Assembly: GCA_024803745.1 (NCBI GenBank)
Contig: JANJXV010000153.1
Coordinates: forward strand, 124,001-188,000
DNA: 64,000 nucleotides
From: Megascapheus bottae
Taxonomy: Eukaryota; Chordata; Mammalia; Rodentia; Geomyidae
Reading direction: 5' to 3'
Both the position numbers and the translations under genes were made by a program. Below are positions 42,201-57,050 of this stretch, in pieces. Under the pieces are notes generated by a model that saw only the letters and a program-made list of their open reading frames with translations, was not told where the DNA came from and ran no database searches. How positions within the stretch are numbered: position 1 is the first letter of the stretch; each line of letters begins with the position of its first letter.

Positions 42201-42925
42201 CATCAAAAACAACCATTCTATGACTTCACACAACTCCATTGTGACTTCACACACCTCCATTCTATGAATTCACACACCTCCATTTTATGACTTCACACAC
42301 CCCCATTCTATGACTTCACACACCCCCATTCTATGACTTCACACACCTCCATTCTGTGACTTCACAAACCTCCATTCTGAGTTCACAGACCTCCATTCTA
42401 TGACTTCACACACCTCCATTCTATGACTTCACTCACCTCCATTCTGACTTCACACACCTCCATTCTGACTTCACACACCTCAATTCTGTGACTTCACACA
42501 CCTCCATTCTATGACTTCACAAACCTCCATTCTGTGACTTCACACACCTCCACTCTATGACTTCAAACACCTTCATTCTTACTTCACAAACATCCATTCT
42601 GTGACTTCACACACCTCCATTCTGTGACTTCACACACCTTCATTCTGACTTCACACACCTCCATTCTGTGACTTCACACACCTCAATTCTGTGACTTCAC
42701 ACACCTCCATTCTGACTTCACATACCTCCATTCTATGATTTCACACACCTCCATTCTATGACTTCACACACCTCCATTCTGTGACTTCACACACCACCTT
42801 TTTGACTTCGCACACCTCCATTCTGTGACTTCACACACCTCCATTCTGTGACTTCACACACCTCCGTTTTGACTTCACACACTTACAATCTGTGACTTCA
42901 CACACCTCCATTCTGTGACTTCACA

Positions 42926-45900
42926 CACCTCCATTCTATGAGTTCACACACCTCCATTCTGTGACTTCACCCACCTCCATTCTGAGTTCACACACCTCCA
43001 CTCTGTGGCTTCACACACCTTCATTCTGTGACTTTACACACCTCCATTCTATGACTTTACACACCTCCATTCTGTGACTTCATACACCTCCATTCTGTGA
43101 CTTCACACACCTCCATTCTATGACTTCACACAACTCCATTGTGACTTCACACACCTCAATTCTTTGATTTCACACACCTCCATTCTCACTTCACACACCT
43201 CCATTCTATGACTTCACACACCTCCCTTCTGACTTCACACAGCTCCATTCTGTGATTTCACAAAACTCCATTCTATGATTTGACACAACTCCATACTACG
43301 ACATCACACACCTCCATCTATGACTTCACACACCTCCATTCTGAGTTCAAACACCTCCATTCTGTGACTTCGCAGACCTCAATTCTGACTTCACACACCT
43401 CAATTGTATGACTTCACACACCTCCATTCTGTGACTTCACACACTTCCATTATGACGTCACACACCTCCATTCTAGGAGTTCACACATCTCCATTCTATG
43501 ACTTCACACACCTGCATTCTGACTTCACACACCTCCATTCTATGACTTCACAGACCTCGAATCTGTGACTTCACTCACCTCCACTCTATGACTTCACACT
43601 CCTACATTCTATGACTTCCCACACCTCCTTTCTATGACTTCACCCAACCCCATTCTATGACTTCACACCTCCATTCTGACTTCACACACCTCAATTCTGT
43701 GACTTCACACACCTTCATTCTGACTTCACACACCTCCATTCTATGTTTTCACACACCTCCATTCTATGACTTCACACACCTCCATTTTGTGACTGCACAC
43801 ACCTAAATTCTATGACTTCACACACCTACATTGTGACTTCACACACCTCCGTTCTATGAGTTCACACACCTCCATTCTGACTTCACACACCTCCATTCTA
43901 TGACTTCACACACCTCCGTTCTGACTTCACACAGCTCCATTCTGTGACTTCACAAAACTCCATTCTGTGATTTCACACACCTCCATACTATGACTTCACA
44001 CACCTCCATCTATGACTTCACACACCTCCATTCTGAGTTCACACACCTCCATTCTGTGACTTCACACACTTCCATTATGACGTCACACACCTCCATTCTA
44101 GGAGTTCACACATCTCCATTCTATGACTTCACACACCTGCATTCTGACTTCACACACCTCCATTCTGTGACTTCTCACACCTCCATTCTATGACTTCACA
44201 CACTTCCATTGTGACGTCACACAACTCCATTCTATGTGTTCACACATCTCCATTCTATGATTTCACACACCTCCATTCTGACTTCACACACCTCCATTCT
44301 ATGACATGACAGACCTCGAATCTGTGACTTCACTCACCTCCACTCTATGACTTCACACTCCTCCATTCTATGACTTCCCACACCTCCTTTCTATGACTTC
44401 ACCCACCTCAGTCTCTGACTTCACACACCTCCATTCTGACTTCACACACCTCCATTCTGTGACTTCACACACCTCCATTCTATGACTTCACACACCTCAA
44501 TTCTATGACTTCACACACCTCCATTCTATGACTTCACACACCTCTATTCTTTGACTTCACACACCTCCATTCTATGACTTCAAACACCTTCATTCTTGCT
44601 TCACAAACATCCATTCTGTGACTTCACACACCTCCTTTCTTTGACTTCACACACCTTCATTCTGACTTCACACACCTCCATTCTCTGACTTCACACACCT
44701 CAATTCTGTGACTTGACACACCTCCATTCTGACTCACACACCTCCATTCTATGATTTCACACACCTCCATTCTATGACTTCACACACCTCCATTCTGTAA
44801 CTTCACACACCTCCATTCTGACTTCACACCCCTCCATTCTGACTTCACACACCTCCATTCTGACTTCACACGGCTCCATTCTATGAATTCACACACCTCC
44901 ATTCTGTGACTTCACACACCTCCGTTTTGCCTTCACACACTTCCAATCTGTGACTTCACACACCTCCATTCTGTGACTTCACACACCTCTGTTGTTTCAC
45001 TTCACACACCTCCATTCTTTGACTTCACACACCGCCATTCCATGACTTCACAAACCTCCATTCTATGAGTTCACACACCTCCATTCTATGAGTTCACACA
45101 CCTCCAATATGACTTCACACATCTCCATTCTATGACTTCACACACCTTCATTCTTACTTTAGAAACATCGATTCTCTGACTTCACACACCTCCATTCTAT
45201 GACTTCACAAACCTCCATTCTGTGACTTCACACACCTCCATTCTGAGTTCACACACCTCCTTTCTATGACTTCACACACTTCCATTCTATGACTTCACAC
45301 ACCTCCATTCTGTGGCTTCACACACCTACATTCTGATTTTACACACCTCCATTCTGTGACTTCACACACCTCCATTCTGTGACTTCACACACCTCCATTC
45401 TGTGACTTCACACACCTCGATGCTATGACTTCACACACCTCCATTCTATGAATTAACACACCTCCATTCTGTGAGTTCACAAACCTCCATTCTTTGAGTT
45501 CACACACCTTCATTCTGTGACTTCACACACCTCCATTCTGAGTTCACACACCTCCATTCTATGACTTCACAAACCTCCATTCTGATTTCACAGACCTCCA
45601 TTCTGTGACTTCACACACCTTCATTCTACGACTTCACAAACCTCCATTCTGACTTCACAGACCTCCATTCTATGACTTCACACATCTCCATTCTATGACT
45701 TCACTCACCTCCATTCTGACTTCACACACCTCCATTCTGACTTCACACACCTCAATTCTGTGACTTCCCACACCTCCATTCTATGACTTCACACACTTCC
45801 ATTCTGTGATTTCACACACCTACATTCTATGACTTCACACACCTCATTTCTGAGTTGACACACCTCCATTCGGTGATTTCACACACCCCCAATCTGACTT

Positions 45901-48900
45901 CACACACCTCCATTCTGACTTCACACACCTCCATTGTATGACTTCACACACCTCCATTCTGTGACTTCACACACTTCCATTATGACGTCACACACCTCCA
46001 TTCTATGAGTTCACACTCCTCCATTCTATGACTTCCCACAGCTCCTTTCTATGACTTCACCCAACCCCATTCTATGACTTCACACCTCCATTCTGACTTC
46101 ACACACCTCCATTCTGTGACTTCACACACCTCCCTTCTATGACTTCACACACCTCCATTCTTTGACTTCACAAACCTTCATTCTTACTTCAGAAACATCC
46201 ATTCTCTGACTTCACACACCTCCATTCTATGACTTCACAAACCTCCATTCTGTGACTTCACACACCTCCATTCTGAGTTCACACACCTCCTATCCATGAC
46301 TTCACACACTTCCATTCTATGACTTCACACACCTCCATTCTGTTGCTTCACACACCTACATTCTGAGTTCACACACCTCCATTCTGTGACTTCACACACC
46401 TGCATTCTCCGACTTCACACACCTCCATTCTATGACTTCAAACATCCATTTTGACTTCACACAACTCCAGTATATAACTTCAAACACCTCTATTCTGTGA
46501 CTTCACACACCTCAATTCTGTGATTTCACACACCTTCATTCTGACTTCACACACCTCCATTCTATGTTTTCACACACCTCCATTCTATGACTTCACACAC
46601 CTCCATTTTGTGACTTCACACACCTAAATTCTATGACTTCACACACCTACATTGTGACTTCACACACCTCCATTCTATGAGTTCACACACCTCCTTTCTG
46701 ACTTCACACACCTCCATTTTATGACTTCACACACCTCCGCTCTGACTTCACACAGCTCCATTCTGTGACTTCACAAAACTCCATTCTGTGAATTCACACA
46801 CCTCCATACTATGACTTCACACACCTCCATCTATAACTTCACACACCTCCATTCTGAGTTCACACACCTCCATTCTGTGACTTCACACACCTCCATTCTG
46901 ACTTCACACACCTTCATTTTATGACTTCACACACCTCCATTCTGTGACTTCTCACACCTCCATTCTATGACTTCACACACTTCCATTGTGACGTCACACA
47001 AGTCCATTCTATGTGTTCACAAATCTCCATTCTATGATTTCACACACCTCCATTCTGACTTCACACACCTCCATTCTATGACATGACAGACCTCGAATCT
47101 GTGACTTCACTCACCTCCAATCTATGACTTCACACTCCTCCATTCTATGACTTCCCACACCTCCTTTCTATGACTTCACCCACCTCAGTCTATGACTTCA
47201 CACACCTCCATTCTGACTTCACACACCTCCATTCTGTGACTTCACACACCTCCATTCTATGACTTCACACACCTCAATTCTATGACTTCACCGACCTCCA
47301 TTCTATGACTTCACACACCTCCATTCTTTGACTTCACACACCTCCATTCTATGACTTCAAACACCTTCATTCTTACTTCACAAACATCCATTCTGTGACT
47401 TCACACACCTCCTTTCTGTGACTTCACACACCTTCATTCTGACTTCACACACCTCCATTCTCTGACTTCACACACCTCAATTCTTTGACTTGACACACCT
47501 CCATTCTGAATTCACACACCTCCATTCTATGATTTCACACACCTCCATTCTATGACTTCACACACCTCCATTCTGTGACTTCACACACCTCCATTCTGAC
47601 TTCACACCCCTCCATTCTGACTTCACACACCTCCATTCTGACTTCACACGGCTCCATTCTATGAATTCACACACCTCCATTCTGTGACTTCACACACCTC
47701 CGTTTTGCCTTCACACACTTCCAATCTGTGACTTCACACACCTCCATTCTGTGACTTCACACACCTCTGTTGTTTCACTTCACAAACCTCCATTCTATGA
47801 GTTCACACACCTCCATTCTATGAGTTCACACACCTCCAATTTGACTTCACCCGTCTCCATTCTATGACTTCACACACCTTCATTCTTACTTCAGAAACAT
47901 ACATTCTCTCACTTCACACACCTCCATACTATGACTTCACAAACCTCCATTCTGTGACTTCACACACCTCCATTCTGAGTTCACACACCTCCTTTCTATG
48001 ACTTCACACACTTCCATTCTATGACTTCACACACCTCCATTCTGTGGCTTCAAACACCTACATTCTGAGTTCACACACCTCCATTCTGTGACTTCACACA
48101 CCTCCATTCTGTGACTTCACAGACCTCCATTCTGTGACTTCACACCCCTCGATCCTATGACTTCACACACCTCCATTCTATGAATTAACACACCTCCATT
48201 CTGTGAGTTCACAAACCTCAATTCTATGACTTCACACACCTCCATTCTGTGACTTCACACACCTCCATTCTGACTTCACACACCTCAATTCTATGACTTC
48301 ACACACCTCCATTCAATGATTTCACACACTTCCATTCTATGACTTCACACACCTCCATTCTGTGGCTTCACACACCTACATTCTGAGTTCACACACCTCC
48401 ATTCTGTGACTTAACACACCTCCATTCTTTGATTTCACACACCTACAATCTGACTTCACACACCTCCATTCTATGACTTCACACACCTCCATTCGTTGAC
48501 ATCAAAAAACACCATTCTATGACTTCACACAACTCCATTTTGACTTCACACACCTCCATTCTATGAGATCACACACCTCCATTCTATGACTTCAAACACC
48601 TTCATTCTTACTTCACAAACATCCATTCTGTGACTTCACACACCTACATTCTGTGACTTCACACACCTTCATTCTGACTTCACACACCTCCATTCTGTGA
48701 CTTCACACACCTCAATTCTGTGACTTCACACACCTCCATTCTGACTTCACATACCTCCATTCTATGATTTCACACACCTCCATTCTATGACTTCACACAC
48801 CTCCATTTTGTGACTTCACACACCACCTTTTTGACTTCACACACCTCCATTCTGTGACTTCACACACCTTCGTTTTGCCATCTCACACTTCCAATCTGTG

Positions 48901-51900
48901 ACTTCACGCACCTCCATTCTGTGACTTCACACACCTCTATTGTTTCACTTCACACACCTCCATTCTTTGACTTCAAACACCGCCATTCCATGACTTCACA
49001 AACCTCCATTCTATGAGTTCACACACCTCCATTCTGTGGCTTCACACACCTCCATTCTGACTTCACACACCTCCATTCTGTTACTTCACACACCTCCATT
49101 GTGTGACTTCACACACCTCGATCCTATGACTTCACACACCTCCATTCTGTGACTTCACACACCTCCATTCTGAGTTCACACACCTCCATTCTATGACTTC
49201 ACAAACCCCCATTCTGAGTTCACACACCACCATTCTATGACTTCACACACTTCCATTCTATGACTTCACACACCTCCATTCTGTCTTCACACACCTCCAT
49301 TCTGACTTCACACACCTCAATTCTTTATCTTCACACACCTCCATTCTATGATTTCACACACTACCATTCTATGACTTCACACACCTCCATTCTATGACTT
49401 CACACCCCTCATTTCTGAGTTGACACACCTCCATTCTGTGATTTCACACACCTCCAATCTGACTTTACTCACCTCCATTCTATGACTTCACACCCCTCCA
49501 TTCGTTGACATCAAAAACAACCATTCCATGACTTCACACAACTCCATTGTGACTTCACACACCTCCATTCTAGGAATTCACACACCTCCATTTTATGACT
49601 TCACACACCTCCATTCTATGACTTCACACACCTGCATTCTGTGACTTCACACACCTCCATGCTATGACTTCACAAACCTCCATTCTGACTTCACACACCT
49701 CCATTCTATGACTTCACACACCTCCATTCTATGACTTCACTCACCTCCATTCTGACTTCACACACCTCCATTCTGACTTCACACACCTCCATTCTATGAA
49801 TTCACACACCTCCATTCTGTGGCTTCAAACACCTACATTCTGAGTTCACACACCTCCATTCTGTGACTTAACACACCTCCATTCTGTGATTTCACACACC
49901 TCCAATCTGACTTCACACACCTCCATTCTATGACTTCACTCACCTCCATTCGTTGACATCAAAAAACACCATTCTATGAATTCACAAAACTCCATTTTGA
50001 CTTCACACACCTCCATTCTATGAGTTCACACACCTCCAATTTATGACTTCACACACCTCCATTCTATCACTTCACACAACTCAATTCTATGACTTCACAC
50101 ACCTCCATTCTATGACTTCACACACCTCCATTCTGTGAATTCACACACCTCCACTCTATGACTTCAAACACCTTCATTCTTACTTCACAAACATCCATTC
50201 TGTGACTTCACACACCTACTTTCTGTGACTTCACACACCTTCATTCTGACTTCACACACCTCTATTCTGTGACTCACACACCTCAATTCTGTGACTTCAC
50301 ACACCTCCATTCTGACTTCACATACCTCCATTCTATGATTTCACACACCTCCATTCTATGACTTCACACACCTCCATTCTGTGACTTCACACACCACATT
50401 TTTGACTTCACACACCTTCATTCTGTGACTTCACACACCTCCATTCTGTGACTTCACACACCTCCGTTTTGCCATCACACACTTCCAATCTGTGACTTCA
50501 CACACCTCCATTCTGTGACTTCACACACCTCTATTGTTTCACTTCACACACCTCCATTCTTTGACTTCAAACACCGCCATTCCATGACTTCACAAACCTC
50601 CATTCTATGAGTTCACACACCTCCATTCTATGAGTTCACACATCTCCATTTTGACTTAGCACATCTCCATTCTATGACTTCACACACCTTCATTCTTACT
50701 TCAGAAACATCCATTCTCTGACTTCACACACCTCCATCCTATGACTTCACAAACCTCCATTCTGTGACTTCACACAACTCCATTCTGAGTTCACACACCA
50801 CCTTTCTATGACTTCACACACTTCCATTCTATGACTTCACACACCTCCATTCTGTGGCTTCACACACCTACATTCTGAGTTCACACACCTCCATTCTGTG
50901 ACTTCACACACCTCCATTCTGTGACTTCACACACCTCCATACTGTGACTTCACACACCTCGATCCTAAAAATTCACACACCTCCATTTTATGAATTCCCA
51001 CACCTTCATTCTATGACTTCACACACCTCCATTCTGTGACTTCACACACCTCTATTCTGAGTTCACACACCTCCATTCTATGACTTCACAAACCCACATT
51101 CTGAGTTCACAGACCTCCATTCTATGACTTCACACACTTCCATTCTATGACTTCACACACCACCATTCTGACTTCACACACGTCAATTCTGACTTCACAC
51201 ACCTCAATTCTTTGACTTCACGTACCTCCATTCTATGATTTCACACACTTCCATTCTATGACTTCACACACCTCCATTCTATGACTTCACACACCTCATT
51301 TCTGAGTTGACACACCTCCATTCTGTGATTTCACACACCTCCAATCTGACTTCACTCACCTGCATTCTATGATTTCACACACCTCCATTCGTTGACATCA
51401 AAAACAACCATTCTATGACTTCACACAACTCCATTGTGACTTCACACACCTCCATTCTATGAATTCACACACCTCCATTTTATGACTTCACACACCCCCA
51501 TTCTATGACTTCACACACTCCCATTCTATGACTTCACACACCTCCCTTCTGTGACTTCACAAACCTCCATTCTGAGTTCACAGACCTCCATTGTATGACT
51601 TCACACACCTCCATTCTATGACTTCACTCACCTCCATTCTGACTTCACACACCTCCATTCTGACTTTACACACCTCAATTCTGTGACTTCACACACCTCT
51701 ATTCTATGACTTCACACACCTCCATTCTGTGACTTCACACACCTCCACTCTATGAATTCAAACACCTTCATTCTTACTTCACAAACAACCATTCTGTGAC
51801 TTCACACACCTCCATTCTGTGACTTCACTCACCTTCATTCTGACTTCACACACCTCCATTCTGTGACTTCACACACCTCCATTCTGTGACTTCACACACC

Positions 51901-53470
51901 TTCATTCTGACTTCACACACCTCCATTCTGTGACTTCACACACCTCCATTCTGTGACTTCACACCCCTCCATTCTGTGACTTCACACACCTCCGTTTTGA
52001 CTTCACACACTTCCAATCTGTGACTTCACAGACCTCCATTCTGTGATTTCACACACCTCTATTGTTTCACTTCACACACCTCCATTCTTTGACTTCACAA
52101 ACCTCCATTCTGTGACTTCACACACCTCCATTCTGAGTTCACACACCTCCATTCTGTGACTTCACACACCTCCATTCGTTGACATCAAAAACCACCATAC
52201 TATGACTTCACACAACTCCATTTTAACTTCACACACCTCCATTCTATGAGTTCACACACCTCCATTTTATGACTTCACACACCTCCATTCTATGACTTCA
52301 CACACCTCAATTCTATGACTTCACACACCTCCATTCTATGACTTCACACACCTCCATTCTGTGACTTCACCCACCTCCACTCTATGACTTCAAACACCTT
52401 CATTCTTACTTCACAACATCCATTCTGTGACTTCACACACCTCCATTCTGTGATTTCACACACCTTCATTCTGACTTCACACACCTCCATTCTATGACTT
52501 CACACACCTCCATTCTGTGACTTCAAACACCTCCATTCTGAGTTCACACACCTCCATTAAATGACTTCACAAACCCCCATTCTGAGTTCACAGACCTCCA
52601 TTCTATGACTTCACACACTTCCATTCTATGACATCACTCACCACCATTCTGACTTCACACACTTCAATTCTGATTTCACACACCTCAATTCTTTGACTTC
52701 ACATACCTCCATTCTATGATTTCACACACTTCCATTCTATGACTTCACACACCTCCATTCTATGACTTCACACACCTCATTTCTGAGTTGACACACCTCC
52801 ATTCTGTGATTTCACACACCTCCAATCTGACTTCACTCACCTGCATTCTATGACTTCACACACCTCCATTCGTTGACATCAAAAACAACCATTCTATGAC
52901 TTCACACAACTCCATTGTGACTTCACACACCTCCATTCTATGAATTCACACACCTCCATTTTATGACTTCACACACCCCCATTCTATGACTTCACACACC
53001 CCCATTCTATGACTTCACATACCTCCATTCTGTGACTTCACAAACCTCCATTCTGAGTTCACAGACCTCCATTCTATGACTTCACACACCTCCATTCTAT
53101 GACTTCACTCACCTCCATTCTGACTTCACACACCTCCATTCTGACTTCACACACCTCAATTCTGTGACTTCACACACCTCCATTCTATGACTTCACAAAC
53201 CTCCATTCTGTGACTTCACACACCTCCACTCTATGACTTCAAACACCTTCATTCTTAATTCACAAACATCCGTTCTGTGACTTCACACACCTCCATTCTG
53301 TGACTTCACACACCTCAATTCTGTGACTTCACACACCTCCATTCTGACTTCACATACCTCCATTCTATGATTTCACACACCTCCATTATATGACTTCACA
53401 CACCTCCATTCTGTGACTTCACACACCACCTTTTTGACTTCACACACCTCCATTCTGTGACTTCACACAC
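42926..53470 (+). repeat. About 10.7 kb higher-order unit, copy 2
   Basis: Copy of 30,1xx-42,9xx without the 2,124-base extra. Near its right end it lacks two units (44 bases, after about 53,310) compared with 42,630-42,680. The match ends near 53,470, where a roughly 160-base stretch has been repeated locally (the CCTCAATTCTGTGAC to CATTATATGAC run at about 53,311 and again at about 53,471). Confidence 0.88.
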
Positions 53471-53559
53471 CTCAATTCTGTGACTTCACACACCTCCATT
53501 CTGACTTCACATACCTCCATTCTATGATTTCACACACCTCCATTATATGACTTCACACA

Positions 53560-55900
53560 CCTCCATTCTATGAGTTCACACACCTCCAATTTGACTTCAC
53601 ACACCTCCATTCTATGACTTCACACACATTCATTCTTACTTCAGAAACATCCATTCTCTGACTTCACACACTTCCATTCTATGACTTCACAAACCTCCAT
53701 TCTGTGACTTCACACACCTCCATTCTGAGTTCACACACCTCCATTCTGTGACTTCACACACCTCCATTCGTTGACATCAAAAACCACCATTGTATGACTT
53801 CACACAACTCCATTTTAACTTCACACACCTCCATTCTATGACTTCACAAACCTCCATTTTATGACTTCACACACCTCCATTCTATGACTTCACACACCTC
53901 AATTCTATGACTTCACACACCTCCATTCTATGACTTCACACACCTCCATTCTGTGACTTCACCCACCTCCACTCCATGACTTCAAACACCTTCATTCTTA
54001 CTTCACAACATGCATTCTGTGACTTCACACACCTTCATTCTGTGATTTCACACACCTTCATTCTGACTTCACACACCTCCATTCAGTGACTTCACACACC
54101 TCAATTCTGTGACTTCACACACCTCCATTCTGACTTCACACACCAACATTCTATGACTTCACACACCTCCATTCTATGACTTCACACACCTCCATTTTGT
54201 GACTTCACACACCTAAATTCTATGACTTCACACACCTCCATTGTGACTTCACACACCTCTATTCTATGAGTTCACACACCTCCATTCTGACTTCACACAC
54301 CTCCATTCTATGACTTCACACACCTCCGTTCTGACTTCACAAAGCTCCATTCTGTGACTTCACAAAACTCCATTCTGTGATTTCACACACCTCCACACTA
54401 TTACTTCACACACCTCCATCTATGACTTCACACACCTCCATTCTGAGTTCACACACCTCCATTCTGTGACTTCACACACCTCCATTCTGTGACTTCACAC
54501 ACCTCCATTCTATGATTTCACACAACTCCATTCTATGACTTCACACACCTCCATTCTGTGACTTCACACAACTCCATTCTGTGACTCCACACACCTCCGT
54601 TTTGACTTCACACACTTCCATTCTGTAATTTCACACACCTCCATTCTGTGACTTCACACACCTCTATTTTTTCACTTCACACACCTCCATTCCATGACTT
54701 CACACACCTCCATTCTATGAGTTCACACACCTCCATTCTATGAGTTCACACACCTCCAATTTGACTTCACACACCTCCATTCTATGACTTAACACACATT
54801 CATTCTTACTTCAGAAACATCCATTCTCTGACTTCACACACTTCCATTCTATGACTTCACAAACCTCCATTCTGTGACTTCACACACCTCCATTCTGAGT
54901 TCACACACCTCCATTCTGTGACTTCACACACCTCCATTCGTTGACATCAAAACCCACCATTCTATGACTTCACACAACTCCATTTTAACTTCACACACCT
55001 CCATTCTATGACTTCACAAACCTCCATTTTATGACTTCACACACCTCCATTCTATGACTTCACACACCTCAATTCTATGACTTCACACACCTCCATTCTA
55101 TGACTTCACACACCTCCATTCTGTGACTTCACCCACCTCCACTCTATGACTTCAAACACCTTCATTCTTACTTCACAACATGCATTCTGTGACTTCACAC
55201 ACCTTCATTCTGTGATTTCACACACCTTCATTCTGACTTCACACACCTCCATTCAGTGACTTCACACACCTCAATTCTGTGACTTCACACACCTCCATTC
55301 TGACTTCACACACCAACATTCTATGACTTCACACACCTCCATTCTATGACTTCACACACCTCCATTTTGTGACTTCACACACCTAAATTTTATGACTTCA
55401 CACACCTCCATTGTGACTTCACACACCTCTATTCTATGAGTTCACACACCTCCATTCTGACTTCACACACCTCCATTCTATGACTTCACACACCTCCGTT
55501 CTGACTTCACAAAGCTCCATTCTGTGACTTCACAAAACTCCATTCTGTGATTTCACACACCTCCACACTATTACTTCACACACCTCCATCTATGACTTCA
55601 CACACCTCCATTCTGAGTTCACACACCTCCATTCTGTGACTTCACACACCTCCATTCTGTGACTTCACACACCTCCATTCTATGATTTCACACACCTCCA
55701 TTCTTTGACTTCACACACCTCCATTCTGTGACTTCACACAACTCCATTCTGTGACTCCACACACCTCCGTTTTGACTTCACACACTTCCATTCTGTAATT
55801 TCACACACCTCCATTCTGTGACTTCACAGACCTCTATTGTTTCACTTCACACACCTCCATTCTTTGACTTCACACACCTCCATTCCATGACTTCACACAC
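53560..55900 (+). repeat. Two copies of a 1,170-base tandem unit
   Basis: The CTCCACACTATTAC unit at 54,391 recurs at 55,561, and the CACATTCATTCTTAC unit near 53,627 recurs near 54,797, both 1,170 apart. Limits are approximate. Copy 2 differs by scattered substitutions, for example AACACACATT at 54,791 against CACACACATT. Confidence 0.85.
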
Positions 55901-57050
55901 CTCCATTCTATGAGTTCACACACCTCCATTCTATGAGTTCACACACCTCCAATTTGACTTCACACACCTCCATTCTATGACTTCACACACCTTCATTCTT
56001 ACTTCAGAAACATCCATTCTCTGACTTCACACACCTCCATTCTATGACTTCACAAACCTCCATTCTGTGACTTCACACACCTCCATTCTGAATTCACACA
56101 CCTCCATTCTGTGACTTCACACACCTCCATTCTTCTTTCACACACCTCCATTCTATGACTTCACACACTTCCATTCTATGACTTCACACACCTCCATTCT
56201 GTGGCTTCACACACCTCCATTCTGAGTTCACACACCTCCATTCTGTGACTTCACACACCTCCATTCTGTGACTTCACACACCACCATTCTGTGACTTCAC
56301 ACACCTCCATTCTTCTTTCACACACCTCCATTCTATGACTTCACACACCTCCATTCTATGAATTCACACACCTCCATTTTATGACTTCACAAACCTCCAT
56401 TATATGACTTCACACACCTCCATTCTTTGACTTCACACACCTCCATTCTATGACTTCACAAACCTCCATTCTGAGTTCACAGACCTCCATTCTATGCCTT
56501 CACACACCTCCATTCTATGACTTCACTCACCTCTATTCTGACTTCACACACATCCATTCTGACTTCACACACCTCAATTCTGTGACTTCACACACCTCCA
56601 TTCAATGATTTCACACACTTCCATTCTATGACTTCACACACCTCCATTCTGTGGCTTCACACACCTACATTCTGAGTTCACACACCTCCATTCTGTGACT
56701 TCACACACCTCCATTCTATGACTTCACACACCTCCATTCGTTGACATCAAAGACACCATTCTATGACTTCACACAACTCCATTTAGACTTCACACACCTC
56801 CATTCTATGAGTTCACAGACCTTCATTTTATGACTTCACACACCTCCATTCTATGACTTCACACACCTCAATTCTATGACTTCACACACCTCCATTCTAT
56901 GACTTCACACACCTCCATTCTGTGACTTCACACACCTCCACTCTATGACTTCAAACACCTCCATTCTGACTTCCCACACCTTCATTTTATGACTTCACAC
57001 ACCTCCATTCTGTGACTTCTCACACCTCCAGTCTATGACTTCACACACCT
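55901..57050 (+). repeat. Array segment with a local 180-base repeat
   Basis: Ordinary units. The unusual CATTCTTCTTTCACAC unit occurs at about 56,129 and again 180 bases later, within a short local duplication. No gene or other feature is seen. Confidence 0.7.

Larger units (their letters stand above)
30100..42925 (+). repeat. About 10.7 kb higher-order unit, copy 1 (expanded to 12,800 bases)
   Basis: Repeats at 42,926-53,470 with an offset of 12,800 up to about 34,113 and 10,676 afterwards. The difference is the internal 2,124-base tandem copy. Markers: 30,500 matches 43,300, and the CGTTGACATC unit at 37,818 matches 48,494. The join at the end of this copy lies in shared sequence starting near 42,897, with exact limits uncertain by a few tens of bases. 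Confidence 0.88.
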
